Shown here: positions 44,955-54,839 of the stretch, one piece after another
Numbering within the stretch: the first letter of the stretch is position 1
Layout of the letters: every line of letters begins with the position of its first letter
Source: CADDZO01 sp035294145
GTDB taxonomy: Bacteria > Chloroflexota > Dormibacteria > Dormibacterales > Dormibacteraceae
Length of the DNA stretch: 64,000 bases
Assembly (NCBI GenBank): GCA_035294145.1
Contig: DATGLL010000099.1
Location: 1-64,000 of the forward strand
Reading direction: 5' to 3'
The notes under the pieces: generated by a model
Told to the model about the DNA's origin: nothing
Databases searched by the model: none
What the model saw: the letters and a program-made list of their open reading frames with translations, nothing else
Translations under genes and position numbers: made by a program

Positions 44955-46505
44955 TCAGCCTCGTCCCTGGCGGATCCGCTCGGCCATGAGCTCGGCCACC
45001 GCCATGACCGTCACGTTCGTGTTGGCCCGTACCACCGTGGGGAAGATGGAGGCGTCGATGACGCGCAGGTTCTCGATGCCCCGGACCCGCGTGGTGGGGT
45101 CGACCACCGTCATCGGATCCCGGTCGGGCCCCATCTTGCAGGTCCCGCAGGAGTGATGCGAGGTTCGGACCGTCTTGGTCAGCCACTCCCGCAGCCGGGC
45201 GTCCGAGGAGACGACGTCGTCCCCGGGCGTCAGGCGTCGGGCGAGGAGGGGGGCGAAGGCGGGATGACGGGCCAGGTCCAGCGCCAGGCGCACCCCCTCC
45301 AACAGGCGGCGCAGGTCGGCTGTGTCCTCGAGGAGGCGCAGCTCGATGGCCGGCTGCCGCGACGGGTCGGAGGAGACCAGACGGAGCTCCCCTTCGCTCC
45401 GCGGCCCCTCGACGCAGGGCACCAGCGCGACCACGCCGCGCCCCTCCGCCTCCGGGCCCGCCGGGTGGGTGCGGGGCGTGATCTGCATGTCGTCGGCCAG
45501 GGGGGAGCTCGTCGCCGTGTAGCGGAGGGCGACCTGCACCCGCGGCGAGGAGGGTGAGGGGATCGGGTAGGCGGCGGTGGTCTGCCACAGCAGGTCCACC
45601 ACCGGGTGGTCCTGCAGGTGGCGGCCGACGGCGGGCAGGTCGGCGTGGACCTCGATCCCCAACCGGCGGAGCTGCTCGGCCGGCCCCAGGCCGGAGAGGA
45701 GGAGGAGGTGTGGTGACCCGATGGAGCCGGCGCAGACGATGCACTCCCCCGCCTCCACCACCTCCATCTGCCCGTCGCGCTCGAGCGCGACGCCGGTCAC
45801 GCGGCCGCGCCTGATGTGCAGCCGGCGGGCGGTGGTGTCGGCCCTGATGACCAGGTTGCGACGTCCTCGCGCAGGCGCCAGGTAGGCGAGCGCCGTGCTC
45901 GCCCGGATCCCCCCCACGTTGTTGAAGGGGATGGGCCCGACGCCGGTGGCGTCCGGCTGGTTGGCGTCCGGGCAATCGGGAAAGCCGGCGTCCAGGCAGG
46001 CCTGGCGGAAGGCGGACTGGGGCGGCAGCCACTCCGCCGGTGGATAGCGTCGGACCGCGATGGGCCCGTCGCTGCCGTGCCACCGGTTGCTGAAGTCGAG
46101 GTCGGTCTCGAGCCGCTTCAGGGCCGGGAGCACGGCCTCGAACCCCCAGCCCTCGTTCCCGGCCGCCGCCCAGCTGTCGAAGTCGTCCCGCAACCCGCGG
46201 AGGAAGACCTGACCGTTGACCGCGCTGGTGCCTCCGACCACCTTGCCCCTCGGCAGCGGGGTCGGCCCCTGCTGCGAGGTCGCGCTGGCCTGATACCCCC
46301 AGAGGTGGCCATGGGTGGCGGTGTAGGCGGCGGTCGCGAACCCGTACTTGAGCTCGTCGGGCAAGCTGGAGAGGTCCGGGTAATCCGGCCCTGCCTCCAC
46401 CAGGAGCACGGTCGCCGCCTCGTCCTCGGTCAGGCGGGCCGCGAGGATCGCCCCCGCCGAGCCGGCCCCGATCACCACGTAGTCGTATCTCACCTGGCCC
46501 TCCAC
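44955..46505 (-). CDS. GMC-family FAD oxidoreductase
   Basis: The 516-residue flavoprotein has the N-terminal FAD fold (YVVIGAGSAGAILAARLTED), the GMC signature PLPRGKVVGGTSAVNGQVFLR (two parts) and the C-terminal active site SHHSCGTCKMG with the two His residues. It oxidises an alcohol, either with oxygen or a membrane acceptor. No signal peptide is seen. It is downstream of the acyl-CoA synthetase gene with a gap of 36 bases; both come from the promoter region at 48640. Confidence 0.93.
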   Translation of the reverse strand: MEGQVRYDYVVIGAGSAGAILAARLTEDEAATVLLVEAGPDYPDLSSLPDELKYGFATAAYTATHGHLWGYQASATSQQGPTPLPRGKVVGGTSAVNGQVFLRGLRDDFDSWAAAGNEGWGFEAVLPALKRLETDLDFSNRWHGSDGPIAVRRYPPAEWLPPQSAFRQACLDAGFPDCPDANQPDATGVGPIPFNNVGGIRASTALAYLAPARGRRNLVIRADTTARRLHIRRGRVTGVALERDGQMEVVEAGECIVCAGSIGSPHLLLLSGLGPAEQLRRLGIEVHADLPAVGRHLQDHPVVDLLWQTTAAYPIPSPSSPRVQVALRYTATSSPLADDMQITPRTHPAGPEAEGRGVVALVPCVEGPRSEGELRLVSSDPSRQPAIELRLLEDTADLRRLLEGVRLALDLARHPAFAPLLARRLTPGDDVVSSDARLREWLTKTVRTSHHSCGTCKMGPDRDPMTVVDPTTRVRGIENLRVIDASIFPTVVRANTNVTVMAVAELMAERIRQGRG

Positions 46506-46541
46506 CTCCTTGGCGTCTCGTCTCCAGTGGGCCCGGGGGGA

Positions 46542-48629
46542 TCAGCCGATGCGGGCATCGACGCAGGTCACCTGGCCGCTCGAGAGCTCGACCCGGAGCG
46601 GGTTGAGGTCCAGCGCACCGAGCTGGGGGTTGGCGGCAAACCACTCGGCCACCGCCAGCAGCACCTCCTCCAGGCGCTTGAGCGCGGCCGGGGATCGTCT
46701 CGACAAGAATTGGCCCACCCGGGTCGAGCGAGGCAGGGCCGCCGCCCCCTCCGGGTCGAGGTAACGGGCGACGGCCAGCGCCACGTCGTCGAGGTGCTCG
46801 ACCATGATCCCCCCGACGCCGAAGAGCAGGATGGCCCCGAAGTCGGGATCGCGGTGGGCGCCGATCAGGACCTCGACCTGGCCGGCGCCGAGCGCCTCCA
46901 CCACGACGCCCTCGGCCCCGAAGGCGGCGCCGGCCGCGGCCAGCCTCGCGAAGCTCTGGCGGGCGTCGTGAGGGCTGCGCACGTCGAGGGCGACCAGGCC
47001 GTTGGCGAGCTTGTGAACGGAGCTGGGCACGTTGGCCTTGAGCACCACCGGGAGGCCCACGGCGAGGGCGGCCCGCTCCGCCTCCTCGCCGTCGCTCACG
47101 AGCGCCGCCGGGGCGAACGGGATCCCCACCGACTCCAGCGCAGCCCGGACCTCGAAGTAGCGGGCCCCCACCCCGAGCCCTCCCTCGGTCGGGGGCGCCT
47201 CGGGCCGGATCGTGACCCGGCGTCGCCGCTGGCCCGCCTCGCGATAGCGGCTGATGGCGCGGAGGGCGGCCATGGAGCCGGCGAAGACCGGCTGACCGGT
47301 GGCGGAGAGGATCCGTTCCTGCTCACGGGTCAGGTCACCCGCCGGCCAGTAAGAGAAGCAGACGTGGGGCCGGGGTGGGTCCAGGATGGCTCCCACCTCG
47401 CCGAGCTGGCGCTCGGTCTGCTCGGCCCGCAGCACGGGCGAGGCGATGAGGACCTCGGAGAAGCTGTTCTGCTCCATGAACGCGCGCAGCACCAGCCTCA
47501 CCTTCTCCGGATGGCCGACGATCTCACCTGAGGGATCGAGCGGGTTGGAGGCCATCGCGTAGGCGAAGTGCGCCTTGACGAACTCGGCGAAGGTTGGCGA
47601 GGTCGGAGGGAGCTCGAGGCCGAGTCGGGCGCAATGGTCGGCGATCAGCGCTCCCTCCCCTCCCGAGAAGGCGACCACCCCGAGGCGGCCGGGGCGGGCG
47701 GGCGGAGGCCCCCACCGCTCCACCAGCCCGGCCAGCTGCCAGAGGTCGTCGAGATTGTCGACCTCGACCACGCCCAGTTGGCGCATGGCGGCGGCCTGGA
47801 CGGCCGCGTCCCCGGCCAGGGAGCCGGAATGCGTCATGACCGCCCGACGCCCGGCCTCCGATCGTCCCAGCTTCAGCACGAGCAGCAGCTTTGAGGCCAG
47901 GGCCGCCTGGAGCGCGAGCTGCTCGAACCGGCGCACGTCACCCAAGGTCTCGACGATGGTCATCAGGATGGTGATCCGCGGGTCCTGGAGGAGGAACTGG
48001 CAGAGCTGCCAGACGTCGACGTCGATCTGGTCGCCGGTCGCCACGGAGACGCCGACGCCAACCCCATGGGCCTGGGCTCGGTTGTAGACGATGTTGCCGC
48101 AAGCGCCGCTCTGCGTCACCAGGGCCACGCCTCCCGGCCGCACCCGATCCGGGTCCATCTGGTTGTGAGCGGCCCGGGGCACGTAGCCGTCGAGGAGGTT
48201 GACCAGGCCGACGCTGTTGGGCCCCAGGATCCGAATCCCGGTCTCGTCGATCAACGCCTGGAGCTCGGCCGCTCGCCGCTGGCCCTCCTCGCCCGCCGCC
48301 GCCTCGCCGAAGCCGGAGCTGACCACCGTCGCCGACCGCACGCCCTTCGCCACGCACTCGCGGAGGACGGTGAGGACGGCCGGGCTCGGGACGACGACGA
48401 CCGCCGTCTCCACCTCGCCAGGGATGTCGAGCACCGAGCGGTAGCACGGGAGGCCCTGCACCCGGTCGCGGTTCGGGTTGACCGCGTAGACGGCCCCGTC
48501 GAAGCCGTGGCCGAGGAGGTTGTGGATCGGTGCCCCGGCGTACGTCCGGATGTCCTCGCTCGCCCCGATCACCGCCACCGATCGTGGCCGGAGCAGCGAC
48601 CCGAGGTCTGGCATGGCGGCCGAACTCAC
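46542..48629 (-). CDS. NDP-forming acyl-CoA synthetase, copy 1
   Basis: The 695-residue protein has the fused architecture of ADP-forming acetyl-CoA synthetases: a CoA-binding domain (RPRSVAVIGASEDIRTYAGA), two succinyl-CoA-ligase-like domains with the phospho-His in AVMTHSGSLAGDAAV, and a C-terminal ATP-grasp part (GLPVVLKANVPSSVHKLANG, GVGGIMVEHLDDVALA). It makes an acyl-CoA from an acid with ATP, or the reverse. GTG 48629 is the start. It is divergent from the crotonase at 48749. A paralogue lies at 58837. Confidence 0.9.
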   Translation of the reverse strand: MSSAAMPDLGSLLRPRSVAVIGASEDIRTYAGAPIHNLLGHGFDGAVYAVNPNRDRVQGLPCYRSVLDIPGEVETAVVVVPSPAVLTVLRECVAKGVRSATVVSSGFGEAAAGEEGQRRAAELQALIDETGIRILGPNSVGLVNLLDGYVPRAAHNQMDPDRVRPGGVALVTQSGACGNIVYNRAQAHGVGVGVSVATGDQIDVDVWQLCQFLLQDPRITILMTIVETLGDVRRFEQLALQAALASKLLLVLKLGRSEAGRRAVMTHSGSLAGDAAVQAAAMRQLGVVEVDNLDDLWQLAGLVERWGPPPARPGRLGVVAFSGGEGALIADHCARLGLELPPTSPTFAEFVKAHFAYAMASNPLDPSGEIVGHPEKVRLVLRAFMEQNSFSEVLIASPVLRAEQTERQLGEVGAILDPPRPHVCFSYWPAGDLTREQERILSATGQPVFAGSMAALRAISRYREAGQRRRRVTIRPEAPPTEGGLGVGARYFEVRAALESVGIPFAPAALVSDGEEAERAALAVGLPVVLKANVPSSVHKLANGLVALDVRSPHDARQSFARLAAAGAAFGAEGVVVEALGAGQVEVLIGAHRDPDFGAILLFGVGGIMVEHLDDVALAVARYLDPEGAAALPRSTRVGQFLSRRSPAALKRLEEVLLAVAEWFAANPQLGALDLNPLRVELSSGQVTCVDARIG

Positions 48630-48641
48630 CGCCCAACCACG

Positions 48642-48670
48642 CTTACCATACTACTATATTATGGGATGAG
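48642..48670. promoter_or_regulatory. AT-rich motif site 3 (divergent promoter region)
   Basis: The patch between divergent genes contains ACTATATTATGGGATGAG (48653-48670). TATATT (48655-48660) may be a -10 box for the plus-strand crotonase operon and TATAGT on the other strand one for the minus-strand acyl-CoA synthetase gene, whose GTG lies about 20 bases away. Confidence 0.5.
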
Positions 48671-48748
48671 CCATGGTGACCGAGCCGGCCGCCGCCGTCT
48701 TGGAGATCGTCGCCATGAGGCCGGCCAGGAATTCCAACGAGGAGCGCG

Positions 48749-49600
48749 ATGACCGAGCGATCCCTTCCCACCTACACCACGATCCTCCTCGAGCGGGACC
48801 AGTCGCTGACGTGGCTGACGCTCAACCGGCCGGAGCGGCTCAACGCAATGAACGCCACGCTCCTGGAGGAGTTCAGCGACGCGCTCGACGTCCTGGCCGC
48901 TGACGAGGAGACGAGGGTGATCGCGATCCGTGGCGCGGGCCGCGCCTTCTCCTCCGGCTATGACATCGAGCGGGACGAGTCGGCGGTGGCCGAGGGTCAC
49001 GACATCGTCGACGACTACGTGGCTCACGCCGCCCATCTCTCCCGCTTCATGCGGATCTGGGATCACCCAAAGCCGATCCTGGCCTGCGTGCACGGTTACT
49101 GCCTGGCCGGCGCCACCCAGATGTGCGTGTTCTGCGACATCACCGTGGTGAGCGACGATGCCGTCATCGGGCTGCCCTCCATCCCGCTCGGCGGCGGCTA
49201 CATCACGCCGCTCTGGGTCCCTCTGGTGGGCCCTAAGCGGGCCAAGCAGATGTCCTTCGTGGCCGGGAGCAAGATCTCGGGACGGACGGCCTCCGAGTGG
49301 GGCTGGGCCAACTACTCGGTGCCGGCGGAGGAGCTGGAGGACAACGTGCGCCGGCTGGCCTGGGACATCGCCAAGATCCCCGCCTCCACGCTGCGCATGA
49401 AGAAGATGTCGATCAACCGTGCGGCCGAGGTGATGGGCTTCCGAACCATCGTGCCCATGGGGGCCGAGACCGACGCGCTGCTCCACTCCTCGGCCGCGGT
49501 TCAGGAGCTCTTCGCCTCGATCCGTGCGCACGGGTTGAAGGAGGCGATCGCGAGGTTCCATGCCGGAGGGTCCCAGGGCGGGTCGGAGGGAGCCTGCTGA
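48749..49600 (+). CDS. Enoyl-CoA hydratase/isomerase family protein 3
   Basis: The 283-residue crotonase shows WLTLNRPERLNAMNATLLEE, GAGRAFSSGYDIERDE and VHGYCLAGATQMCVFCDITV, with LPSIPLGGGYITPLWVPLVG. It starts at ATG 48749 behind GGAG. It lies in a three-gene operon with an MBL hydrolase and an F420-type oxidoreductase. The Ser-Ser-Gly-Tyr-Asp replaces the common SAGAD hole. Confidence 0.9.
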   Translation: MTERSLPTYTTILLERDQSLTWLTLNRPERLNAMNATLLEEFSDALDVLAADEETRVIAIRGAGRAFSSGYDIERDESAVAEGHDIVDDYVAHAAHLSRFMRIWDHPKPILACVHGYCLAGATQMCVFCDITVVSDDAVIGLPSIPLGGGYITPLWVPLVGPKRAKQMSFVAGSKISGRTASEWGWANYSVPAEELEDNVRRLAWDIAKIPASTLRMKKMSINRAAEVMGFRTIVPMGAETDALLHSSAAVQELFASIRAHGLKEAIARFHAGGSQGGSEGAC

Positions 49601-49752
49601 GCCTCGGTCCGATCGCGCTGGCCAGGGGAAGGCCCGGCGTGACCGCTGACGACCGGCACCTGCCGCTCCCACGGGCCGAGCGGCCCCGGGCTCGCCCGGA
49701 GGTGACGCCCGGGGCGTGGCTCGGCCGCACGGGCGTTGCACGGGAGGTGAGG

Positions 49753-50586
49753 ATGGTCCCCCAGTTCGCACGGCAGCTCGAGTGCGGGGACGCCGTCATC
49801 ACCCTGATCGCTTGGATGCAGGGGTGGCGGTTTCGCGTCCCCTACCCGGTCACCGACGCCGCGCTGCGGGCGGCGACCGAGGAGGCCGATGAGCGGGCCC
49901 GCCTGGCCATCGACTTCACCAGCCTGCACGTCTCCCTGGGCAGGCTCTCGGTGGTGGTGGACCCTGGCCGGGCGACGCCCGAGCTGCGAGCGCGTGCCGG
50001 TGACGCGGTGTTCACCCCGGGGGTCCTGGCTGCGTTGGGGCAGCTCGGCATCCCGCGCACCGAGGTCACCCACGTGATCATCAGCCACCGCCACGACGAC
50101 CACCTCTCCGGCGTCGTCCTGGACGAGGCGGGCACGACCCTCAGCTACCCTCGCGCCCGGCACGTGATGAGCCGCCTGGAATGGGAGGCGCTGGAGCTGG
50201 ACCGGGGCCGTGCGGGGAGGGTCCGGCGGCTGCTGGAGACGGCGGGGCTGGTCGAGCTCGTCGAGGGCGACCACCAGATCGCCCCGGAGCTGACCTTGCT
50301 TCACACCGCGGGCGAGACACCGGGCTACCTGAGCCTGCGGGTGAGCTCGGCGGGAAGGGCCTTCTACTGGCTCGGTGACCTCCTCCATCACCACCTCGAG
50401 TTCGCCCATCCCTCCTGGGGGCCGGCGGGCGCTGACCCGGTTGCCCTCGAGGGCTCCCGGCGACGGTTGTGGGAGGTGGCGGCGCGGGAGGGCGCCCTCG
50501 TGGCGTGGGCTCACGCCGCCTTCCCCGGCTGGGGCCGCGTGGAGCGGCGTCGGGGCGGCTATGGCTGGGTCCCCTTGGAGGGATGA
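49753..50586 (+). CDS. Metallo-beta-lactamase-fold hydrolase
   Basis: The 277-residue protein has the MBL metal site SHRHDDHLSG (HxHxDH), HTAGETPGY with the third His, and GDLLHHH with the bridging Asp; a last His is in AHAAFPGW. ATG 49753 is chosen (GGAGGTGAGG directly upstream). Such enzymes hydrolyse thioesters, lactones or esters; a thioesterase or lactonase role would suit the operon. The gap of 152 bases to the crotonase is open in frame but has no start with a ribosome site. Confidence 0.87.
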   Translation: MVPQFARQLECGDAVITLIAWMQGWRFRVPYPVTDAALRAATEEADERARLAIDFTSLHVSLGRLSVVVDPGRATPELRARAGDAVFTPGVLAALGQLGIPRTEVTHVIISHRHDDHLSGVVLDEAGTTLSYPRARHVMSRLEWEALELDRGRAGRVRRLLETAGLVELVEGDHQIAPELTLLHTAGETPGYLSLRVSSAGRAFYWLGDLLHHHLEFAHPSWGPAGADPVALEGSRRRLWEVAAREGALVAWAHAAFPGWGRVERRRGGYGWVPLEG

Positions 50587-50649
50587 TCGGGGGCCGGCCG
50601 ATCCTCGCCCCGAGGATCGCGGGCACATCGAAAAAAGGATGACGACGTG

Positions 50650-51594
50650 ATGCCGAAGCGATTCAGGTTTGGCCTGACCCTCTTCCCGGTGATGTCCGAG
50701 CGGCAGGTCTGGATCGACGAGGTGAAACGCGCCGAGTCGGCCGGCTTCTCCGCCATCACCGTCTCCGACCATTTCCGCAGCTCTGGGGGCATCTGGCCGT
50801 CGCTGATCACCGCGGCGGAGGTGGCGCCGTCGTTGCGGGTCGGCACGATCGTCCTCAACAACGACTTCTGGCATCCCGTGCTGGTGGCGCGCGAGGCGAT
50901 CACCGCCCAGGTCCTGACCGAGGGTCGCTTCGAGCTCGGCATCGGCGCTGGCTGGGACGAGCTTGACTACCGCGCCATGGGCTTGAAGCGGCAGCCCGCC
51001 GCCCGGCGCATCGAGCGCTTGGGCGAGGCCATCGCCATCCTCAGCCAGGCGCTCGCTGGCCGGCCCATACGGTTCGCGGGCGCCCACTACCGGGTCGACG
51101 GAGGGGACCCCTGGCCTGTCTCCCCGACCCCCATCCCCCTCCTGGTCGGTGGGGGCGGGAGGCGGATCCTCGAGCTGGCGGCCCGGTGCGCCGACATCGT
51201 CAGCCTCCATCGCAACCTGGAGCACGGCCTGGCGGCCTCCTGGGCGGCGGAGGGACGGGATCACGGACCCTTTGACAGCGGGATGTCGGAGCGCGTCAGC
51301 TGGGTCCGGTCGAGCGCCGGCGAGCGGTTCGAGCAGCTCGAGCTCCACGCCCTCCTGCTGAAGGCGGTGGTCACCGACCACCGCCTCCGGGTGGCGGCCG
51401 AGCTGGGCCGTCCCATCGGATTCTCCGCGGAGCAGATCCTCGCCTCCCCCCATTACCTGGTCGGCACCGTCGAGGAGATGGTGGCCGACCTCCGCGAGCG
51501 GAGGTCTCGCTGGGGCATCAGCTATTGGACGCTGGTCGCCGGCAACGACGTGGAGGCCTTCGCCCCGGTGGTCGCGGCCCTGGCCGGGACCTGA
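50650..51594 (+). CDS. LLM-class F420-dependent oxidoreductase (TIGR03621-like)
   Basis: The 314-residue TIM-barrel protein has FGLTLFPVMSERQVWIDEVK, GFSAITVSDHF, LTEGRFELGIGAGWDELDYR and PIPLLVGGGGRRILELAARC, the pattern of F420 LLM enzymes of the TIGR03621 type. It starts at ATG 50650, with GTG just before it as an alternative. It is the second F420-type enzyme of the island, so the host must make F420 (no biosynthesis genes are visible in this window). Confidence 0.87.
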   Translation: MPKRFRFGLTLFPVMSERQVWIDEVKRAESAGFSAITVSDHFRSSGGIWPSLITAAEVAPSLRVGTIVLNNDFWHPVLVAREAITAQVLTEGRFELGIGAGWDELDYRAMGLKRQPAARRIERLGEAIAILSQALAGRPIRFAGAHYRVDGGDPWPVSPTPIPLLVGGGGRRILELAARCADIVSLHRNLEHGLAASWAAEGRDHGPFDSGMSERVSWVRSSAGERFEQLELHALLLKAVVTDHRLRVAAELGRPIGFSAEQILASPHYLVGTVEEMVADLRERRSRWGISYWTLVAGNDVEAFAPVVAALAGT

Positions 51595-52239
51595 CCCCGA
51601 CGCCGGCGGGCCGGCGGACGAGGTCGATGGCCGACCCTGGGGCGCCTGGCGAGGCCCCGCTCCCCTTGCCCGGGGCCATGCCATCCGGCGCGGCGGCAGG
51701 TCAGCGCCCCCGGCGAGACGGTCACCGACGGGTGCACGGGCGACCTCGTTGCGTCGCCGGCGCCCGCAAGGTGCCCCGGTGAGCCCGGCCCTCTGCCCTC
51801 CCGAAGGAGCGCGCTCCCCTGGTGGGGGAGAGGTCGTGAGCGGGGGCACGCCGATCGTCCGGGGCCGTCCGAGCCTTGCCGCCGGGGCGCCCGGTCCTCG
51901 GCCCCCGGGGTCGGCCGGGTGCGTCCCCGAAGGTGGGCGCTGCCCCGTCCTCAGAAGGGCTGCCGCCACCTCGGCGCTCTGGCTTCTCCTTACCGGTCCT
52001 CCGAGCCCGTGCCGCGCCGTCCGGGTCCGTCGCCGTCCCCGACCGGCGGGCCCTGGCGGCGGATCGGTGGCTCGATCGCCGCCGGCAGGGGAGGCCACCG
52101 GGCCGCGAGGGCGGTCCGAGGGCGGGTGGCCGTGGCTGGCCTCGGTGAGCGCCCGCCCTTGCCACCGATACGAGCCTGGGCAGGCTCTCCCCTCGGGGCC
52201 GAGCTCGACCCCCTCCGGCTGGTGGTCGCGACCCCGCCC
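51595..52239. other. GC-rich spacer between convergent operons
   Basis: The 645 bases lie between the end of the LLM gene and the end of the LIV-type ATPase gene. I see no gene; open frames on both strands are low-complexity (Arg/Pro/Gly/Ala). CTCCCC TGGT GGGGGAG near 51816-51832 is a small hairpin that could be part of a terminator. Confidence 0.55.
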
Positions 52240-52977
52240 CTACCCCTGACGCGTCCCAGCCTGAGTGCCGAAGTAGACCTCCTCGATGACGGTCATGTCG
52301 CTGATCTCCGTCGCCTTGACCCGGTGCGCGACTCGCCCCACGTTGAGCACGATCACGTCGTCCGCGATGCCCAGCGCCTGGTGCACGACCTGCTCGACCA
52401 GGAGGATGCCCTTGCCCTCCTCCTTGAGCTTTGCGATCACCTCGAAGATCAGCTTCACGATCACCGGGGCCAGCCCTGCCGTCGGCTCGTCGAGGATGAG
52501 GATGCCGGGGTTGGGGATGAGCGCCTGGGCGATGGCGAGCATCTGCTGCTCGCCGCCGCTCAGCGTCGAGGCCGGGAGCTTGCGCCGTGCCCGCAGGATG
52601 GGGAAGCGCTGGTACTGCTCCTCGATCGCCGCACGCATGCGTTGCCGACGGCGCAACGTCGTGTAGCCTGCCAGCAGGAGGTTCTCCTCGACCGTCCGCT
52701 TCTTGAAGACCCGCTTCCCCTCCTGGACCAGGGCGAGGCCGACCTTGGTGCGAGCGTAGGGAGGGATCCGGGAGATGTCGACGCCCCTCCAGCGGACCTT
52801 CCCCCGCCAGAGCGGGAGGAGCCCCATCACGGCGGAGATGGCCGTCGTCTTGCCCGCCCCGTTGGGACCCAGGATCACCGTTGCCTTGCCCGTCTCCACC
52901 TCGAAGGAGAGGTCCCACAGGGCCTGGATGTCGCCGTAACCGGTCGAGATGCCCTCGACCTGCAGGAGGTCGCTCAT
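52240..52977 (-). CDS. livF: LIV-type ABC transporter ATP-binding protein (LivF-like)
   Basis: The 245-residue ATPase has Walker A GPNGAGKTT, signature TLSGGEQQML, Walker B ILILDEPTAGLAP and EQVVHQALGIADDVIVL after it, as in LivF. Its ATG overlaps the stop of the fused LivM-LivG gene (ATGA). It is the last gene of the LIV operon and pairs with the LivG part as a heterodimer. Confidence 0.93.
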   Translation of the reverse strand: MSDLLQVEGISTGYGDIQALWDLSFEVETGKATVILGPNGAGKTTAISAVMGLLPLWRGKVRWRGVDISRIPPYARTKVGLALVQEGKRVFKKRTVEENLLLAGYTTLRRRQRMRAAIEEQYQRFPILRARRKLPASTLSGGEQQMLAIAQALIPNPGILILDEPTAGLAPVIVKLIFEVIAKLKEEGKGILLVEQVVHQALGIADDVIVLNVGRVAHRVKATEISDMTVIEEVYFGTQAGTRQG

Positions 52978-54839
52978 GTGTCCTCCTCGGTCTCCTCCCC
53001 GAGATAGCTCTCGATGACCACGGGGTTGCTGCGGATCTCCGTGGGGCTGCCGGTCGCGATGAGCCTGCCCTCGCGGAGCACGTTGATGACGTCGGCCACC
53101 TCCAGCATCATCTGGAAGTTGTGCTCGATGACCACCACCGTGGCGCCTGCCGCTGCGATCTGGCAGATGAGGCGTGAGAGCCGCCGCACCTCGTCCATGC
53201 TGAGCCCGGAGGCCGGCTCGTCGAGCAAGATCGCGGCGGGCCGTGCGACCAGGGCTCGGGCCACCTCCAGCAGGCGTCGGGTCCCCAGGGGGAGCGTCGT
53301 CGCCTGAGCCTTGGCGAGGTGGCTGAGCCCCACCACCCCCAGCAGTCGCTCGCCCTCCTCGATGTCGCGTCGCACCTTGCGTCGATAGGAGGGCAGGCGG
53401 AGGATGGCGGCCATGAGGCCGGAGGTGTCGCGAGCGTAGCGAGCCGAGCTCACGACCTGCAGGCAGGTGAGCCCGGCTGGGATCGAGGGGGTCTGGAAGG
53501 TGCGGGCCACCCCTGCCAGCGCGACCTTGCTCGGAGCCTTGAGCGTGAGGTCCTGGTCTCCCAGCCTGACCGTTCCCTTGTCCGGTCGGTAGAAGCCGGA
53601 GACGATGTTCAGGAGAGAGGTCTTGCCGGAGCCGTTGGGGCCGATGATCGCGGTGACCTTGCCCGGCGTCGCGGTGAGGCTGACGTCGGACAGCGCCTGG
53701 TTCCCGCCGAAGCTTTTGCTGACCCCGGTCACGACCAGCTCCGCCCCCTCGAAGTGGCCGACATCCCCGGAGAACTCCTGGGGCTCGAGCGAGGGCTGCT
53801 TGTCGCGAAGGAAGCGCCTCCGGAAGAGGTCGATGGCCGTCCCCAGGCTGCCGGTGAGCCCGCCGGTGAGCACCACGCCGAAGGTCACGAGGAGCGCCCC
53901 ATAGACCGGGAGCGCGTACTGGGTGAAGGAGGAGGTGTGGAGCGGGCCGATCTCCTGGAGGATGACGACCCCTACGATGCCGCCGTAGATCGTCCGCGAC
54001 CCGCCCAGGACCGAGGCGGCGATGAAGCCGATGGCGGTGTAGATGTCGAAGAGCCCCGGGCTCAGGAAGTTGTTGAGGTAGCAGTAGAGGCCGCCAGCGA
54101 TGCCAGCCGGGATGGCGCCGATCACGTAGGCCATGAGCTTCAGCCGGTACACCGAGATGCCGAGCGACGAGGCCATGATCGGGCTCTGCCGGAGCACCTG
54201 GAGCGCCTCGCCATGGCGGGAGCGGATCAGGTTTCGGAACACCGCGAAGACGACGATGGCGCAGCCGATCATCGCCCAGTAGACGCCGTTGGAGTCCAGC
54301 TGGATCCCAAGGAAAGAGGGGTTGGGGATGGGGGTGAGGCCGATGAGCCCGCCGGTCGCGGCGGGGAAGGCTGAGGCCATGTCGGGGATGAGGAGGACCA
54401 GGAAAAAGGAGATGTAGGCGAGCGCCCAGCCGGCGACCCGAAGGCCCGGGGCCCCCGAGATGAAGCCGACGAGCGCCGCCACCAGTGCGCTGACGGGCAG
54501 GGTGATGGCCAGGTCGAGGACGGGATGGTGGTAGATCGTGGCCATGGCCAGGATGCCCGTGGCGTAGGCGCCGCCGGCGAAGATCGCCGCCTGGCCGAGG
54601 GCCAGCTCCCCCGCATAGCCGTAGGTGAGGTTGAGGCCGACCACCACCATCGAGTAGAGGGCGATGATCTCGACCTCATGGACCAGGCTCGGCCCGGTGC
54701 CCAGGGTCGGCAGGGCGAGCCCGCCGTCGGCCAACGGGGGGAGGACGAGCAGGAACGCAGCCAGCGCAAGCGGCGCCAACACCGCCGGCGGGCGCCTGTG
54801 GCTGAGGAGCGCGCGGAACGTTCGGCTGCCTTCTCTCAT
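52974..54839 (-). CDS. Fused LIV-type permease and ATPase (LivM-LivG)
   Basis: The 621-residue protein is a fusion. Residues of about 1-325 are a LivM permease with about eight to ten helices (LNLTYGYAGELALGQAAIFA, RSRHGEALQVLRQSPIMASS, LGGSRTIYGGIVG). From about 365 a LivG ATPase follows: Walker A GPNGSGKTS, Walker B AAILLDEPASGLS. The ABC signature reads LPLGTRRLLEVARAL rather than LSGGQ, which is known as a variant in fused forms. It overlaps livH (ATGA). Transported substrate is unknown; an aromatic or branched acid is possible. Confidence 0.92.
   Translation of the reverse strand: MREGSRTFRALLSHRRPPAVLAPLALAAFLLVLPPLADGGLALPTLGTGPSLVHEVEIIALYSMVVVGLNLTYGYAGELALGQAAIFAGGAYATGILAMATIYHHPVLDLAITLPVSALVAALVGFISGAPGLRVAGWALAYISFFLVLLIPDMASAFPAATGGLIGLTPIPNPSFLGIQLDSNGVYWAMIGCAIVVFAVFRNLIRSRHGEALQVLRQSPIMASSLGISVYRLKLMAYVIGAIPAGIAGGLYCYLNNFLSPGLFDIYTAIGFIAASVLGGSRTIYGGIVGVVILQEIGPLHTSSFTQYALPVYGALLVTFGVVLTGGLTGSLGTAIDLFRRRFLRDKQPSLEPQEFSGDVGHFEGAELVVTGVSKSFGGNQALSDVSLTATPGKVTAIIGPNGSGKTSLLNIVSGFYRPDKGTVRLGDQDLTLKAPSKVALAGVARTFQTPSIPAGLTCLQVVSSARYARDTSGLMAAILRLPSYRRKVRRDIEEGERLLGVVGLSHLAKAQATTLPLGTRRLLEVARALVARPAAILLDEPASGLSMDEVRRLSRLICQIAAAGATVVVIEHNFQMMLEVADVINVLREGRLIATGSPTEIRSNPVVIESYLGEETEEDT

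Noticed and set aside
44653..46644. A 663-codon minus-strand open frame overlapping the GMC gene in another frame
   Set aside because: The GMC frame has intact FAD and active-site motifs; the other frame is Arg/Gly/Pro-rich noise.
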